Positions 5,191 to 5,245 of a stretch of 5,245 nt of DNA are shown here, piece by piece. Each line of letters begins with the position of its first letter. Position 1 is the first letter of the stretch. Below the pieces are notes generated by a model. The model was not told where the DNA came from. It was given only the letters and a program-made list of their open reading frames with translations, and made no database searches. The position numbers and the translations under genes were made by a program. Origin of the DNA: an uncultured Lachnospiraceae bacterium (lineage in GTDB: Bacteria > Bacillota > Clostridia > Lachnospirales > Lachnospiraceae); assembly GCA_910586955.1 (NCBI GenBank), contig CAJUMM010000137.1:1-5245 (forward strand), given 5' to 3'.

Positions 5191-5245
5191 CGGGGTGTGG
5201 CTCAGCTTGGCTAGAGCGCCTGGTTTGGGACCAGGAGGTCGCAGG
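5191..5245 (+). tRNA. tRNA-Pro (anticodon TGG), 3' end cut by the window
   Basis: The acceptor 5' strand CGGGGTG (5191-5197) is followed by TG, the D stem GCTC (5200-5203) and GAGC (5214-5217), and the anticodon stem CCTGG (5219-5223) with CCAGG (5231-5235). The loop TTTGGGA gives anticodon TGG at 5226-5228, reading proline CCN codons. The sequence stops at the start of the T arm. Further tRNA or rRNA genes may follow beyond the edge. Confidence 0.95.

Noticed and set aside
1..5245. Genomic island between tRNA-Arg and tRNA-Pro
   Set aside because: tRNA genes are common integration sites, but no integrase, transposase or repeat of a tRNA 3' end is seen, and most genes are core functions of uniform composition.
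1..5245. CRISPR array, riboswitch or T-box leader
   Set aside because: No regularly spaced direct repeats, and no untranslated leader is long enough or structured enough to support a riboswitch or T-box; the longest gaps are about 110-135 nt and are explained by promoters and terminators.

Overview
The window looks like chromosomal DNA from a Gram-positive Clostridia member, most likely Lachnospiraceae. This is an inference from four things: moderately GC-rich coding with strong AGGAGG-type ribosome binding sites, near-consensus sigma-A promoters, the rdgB/YfcE-type phosphodiesterase gene pair common in Firmicutes, and a DUF1700 (HAAS) membrane protein. All genes lie on the + strand and the window is bracketed by two cut-off tRNA genes.

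Left part (1-1020): the 3' part of tRNA-Arg(ACG) ends in a strong intrinsic terminator. A textbook promoter (TTGACA-N17-TACAAT) then drives a 165-aa DUF1700/HAAS protein with two C-terminal membrane segments. Next is a 54-aa protein made almost entirely of Asn, Ser, Lys and Ala, with an excellent ribosome binding site and its own strong terminator. It is the least explained gene here.

Central and right part (1091-5113): five genes in one probable operon. They encode a single-domain rhodanese, a THUMP-domain rRNA methyltransferase (RlmL N-terminal half / YpsC type), an exported papain-like (C1A) cysteine protease with a lectin-like C-terminal domain, the XTP/dITP pyrophosphatase RdgB, and a YfcE/YsnB-type metallophosphoesterase. 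The last four genes overlap by exactly 4 nt at each junction (ATGA, GTGA, ATGA), which suggests translational coupling. A secreted protease is therefore coupled to cytoplasmic RNA-modification and nucleotide-pool-cleaning genes.

Right edge: a sigma-A promoter (TTGACA-N17-TAGAAT) lies 8 nt after the last stop codon and leads to tRNA-Pro(TGG), which runs off the window. No terminator is visible between the operon and this tRNA. I see no mobile element, CRISPR array or clear attachment site. Most of the window is ordinary core genome; the 54-aa protein and the placement of the protease are the points worth a second look.
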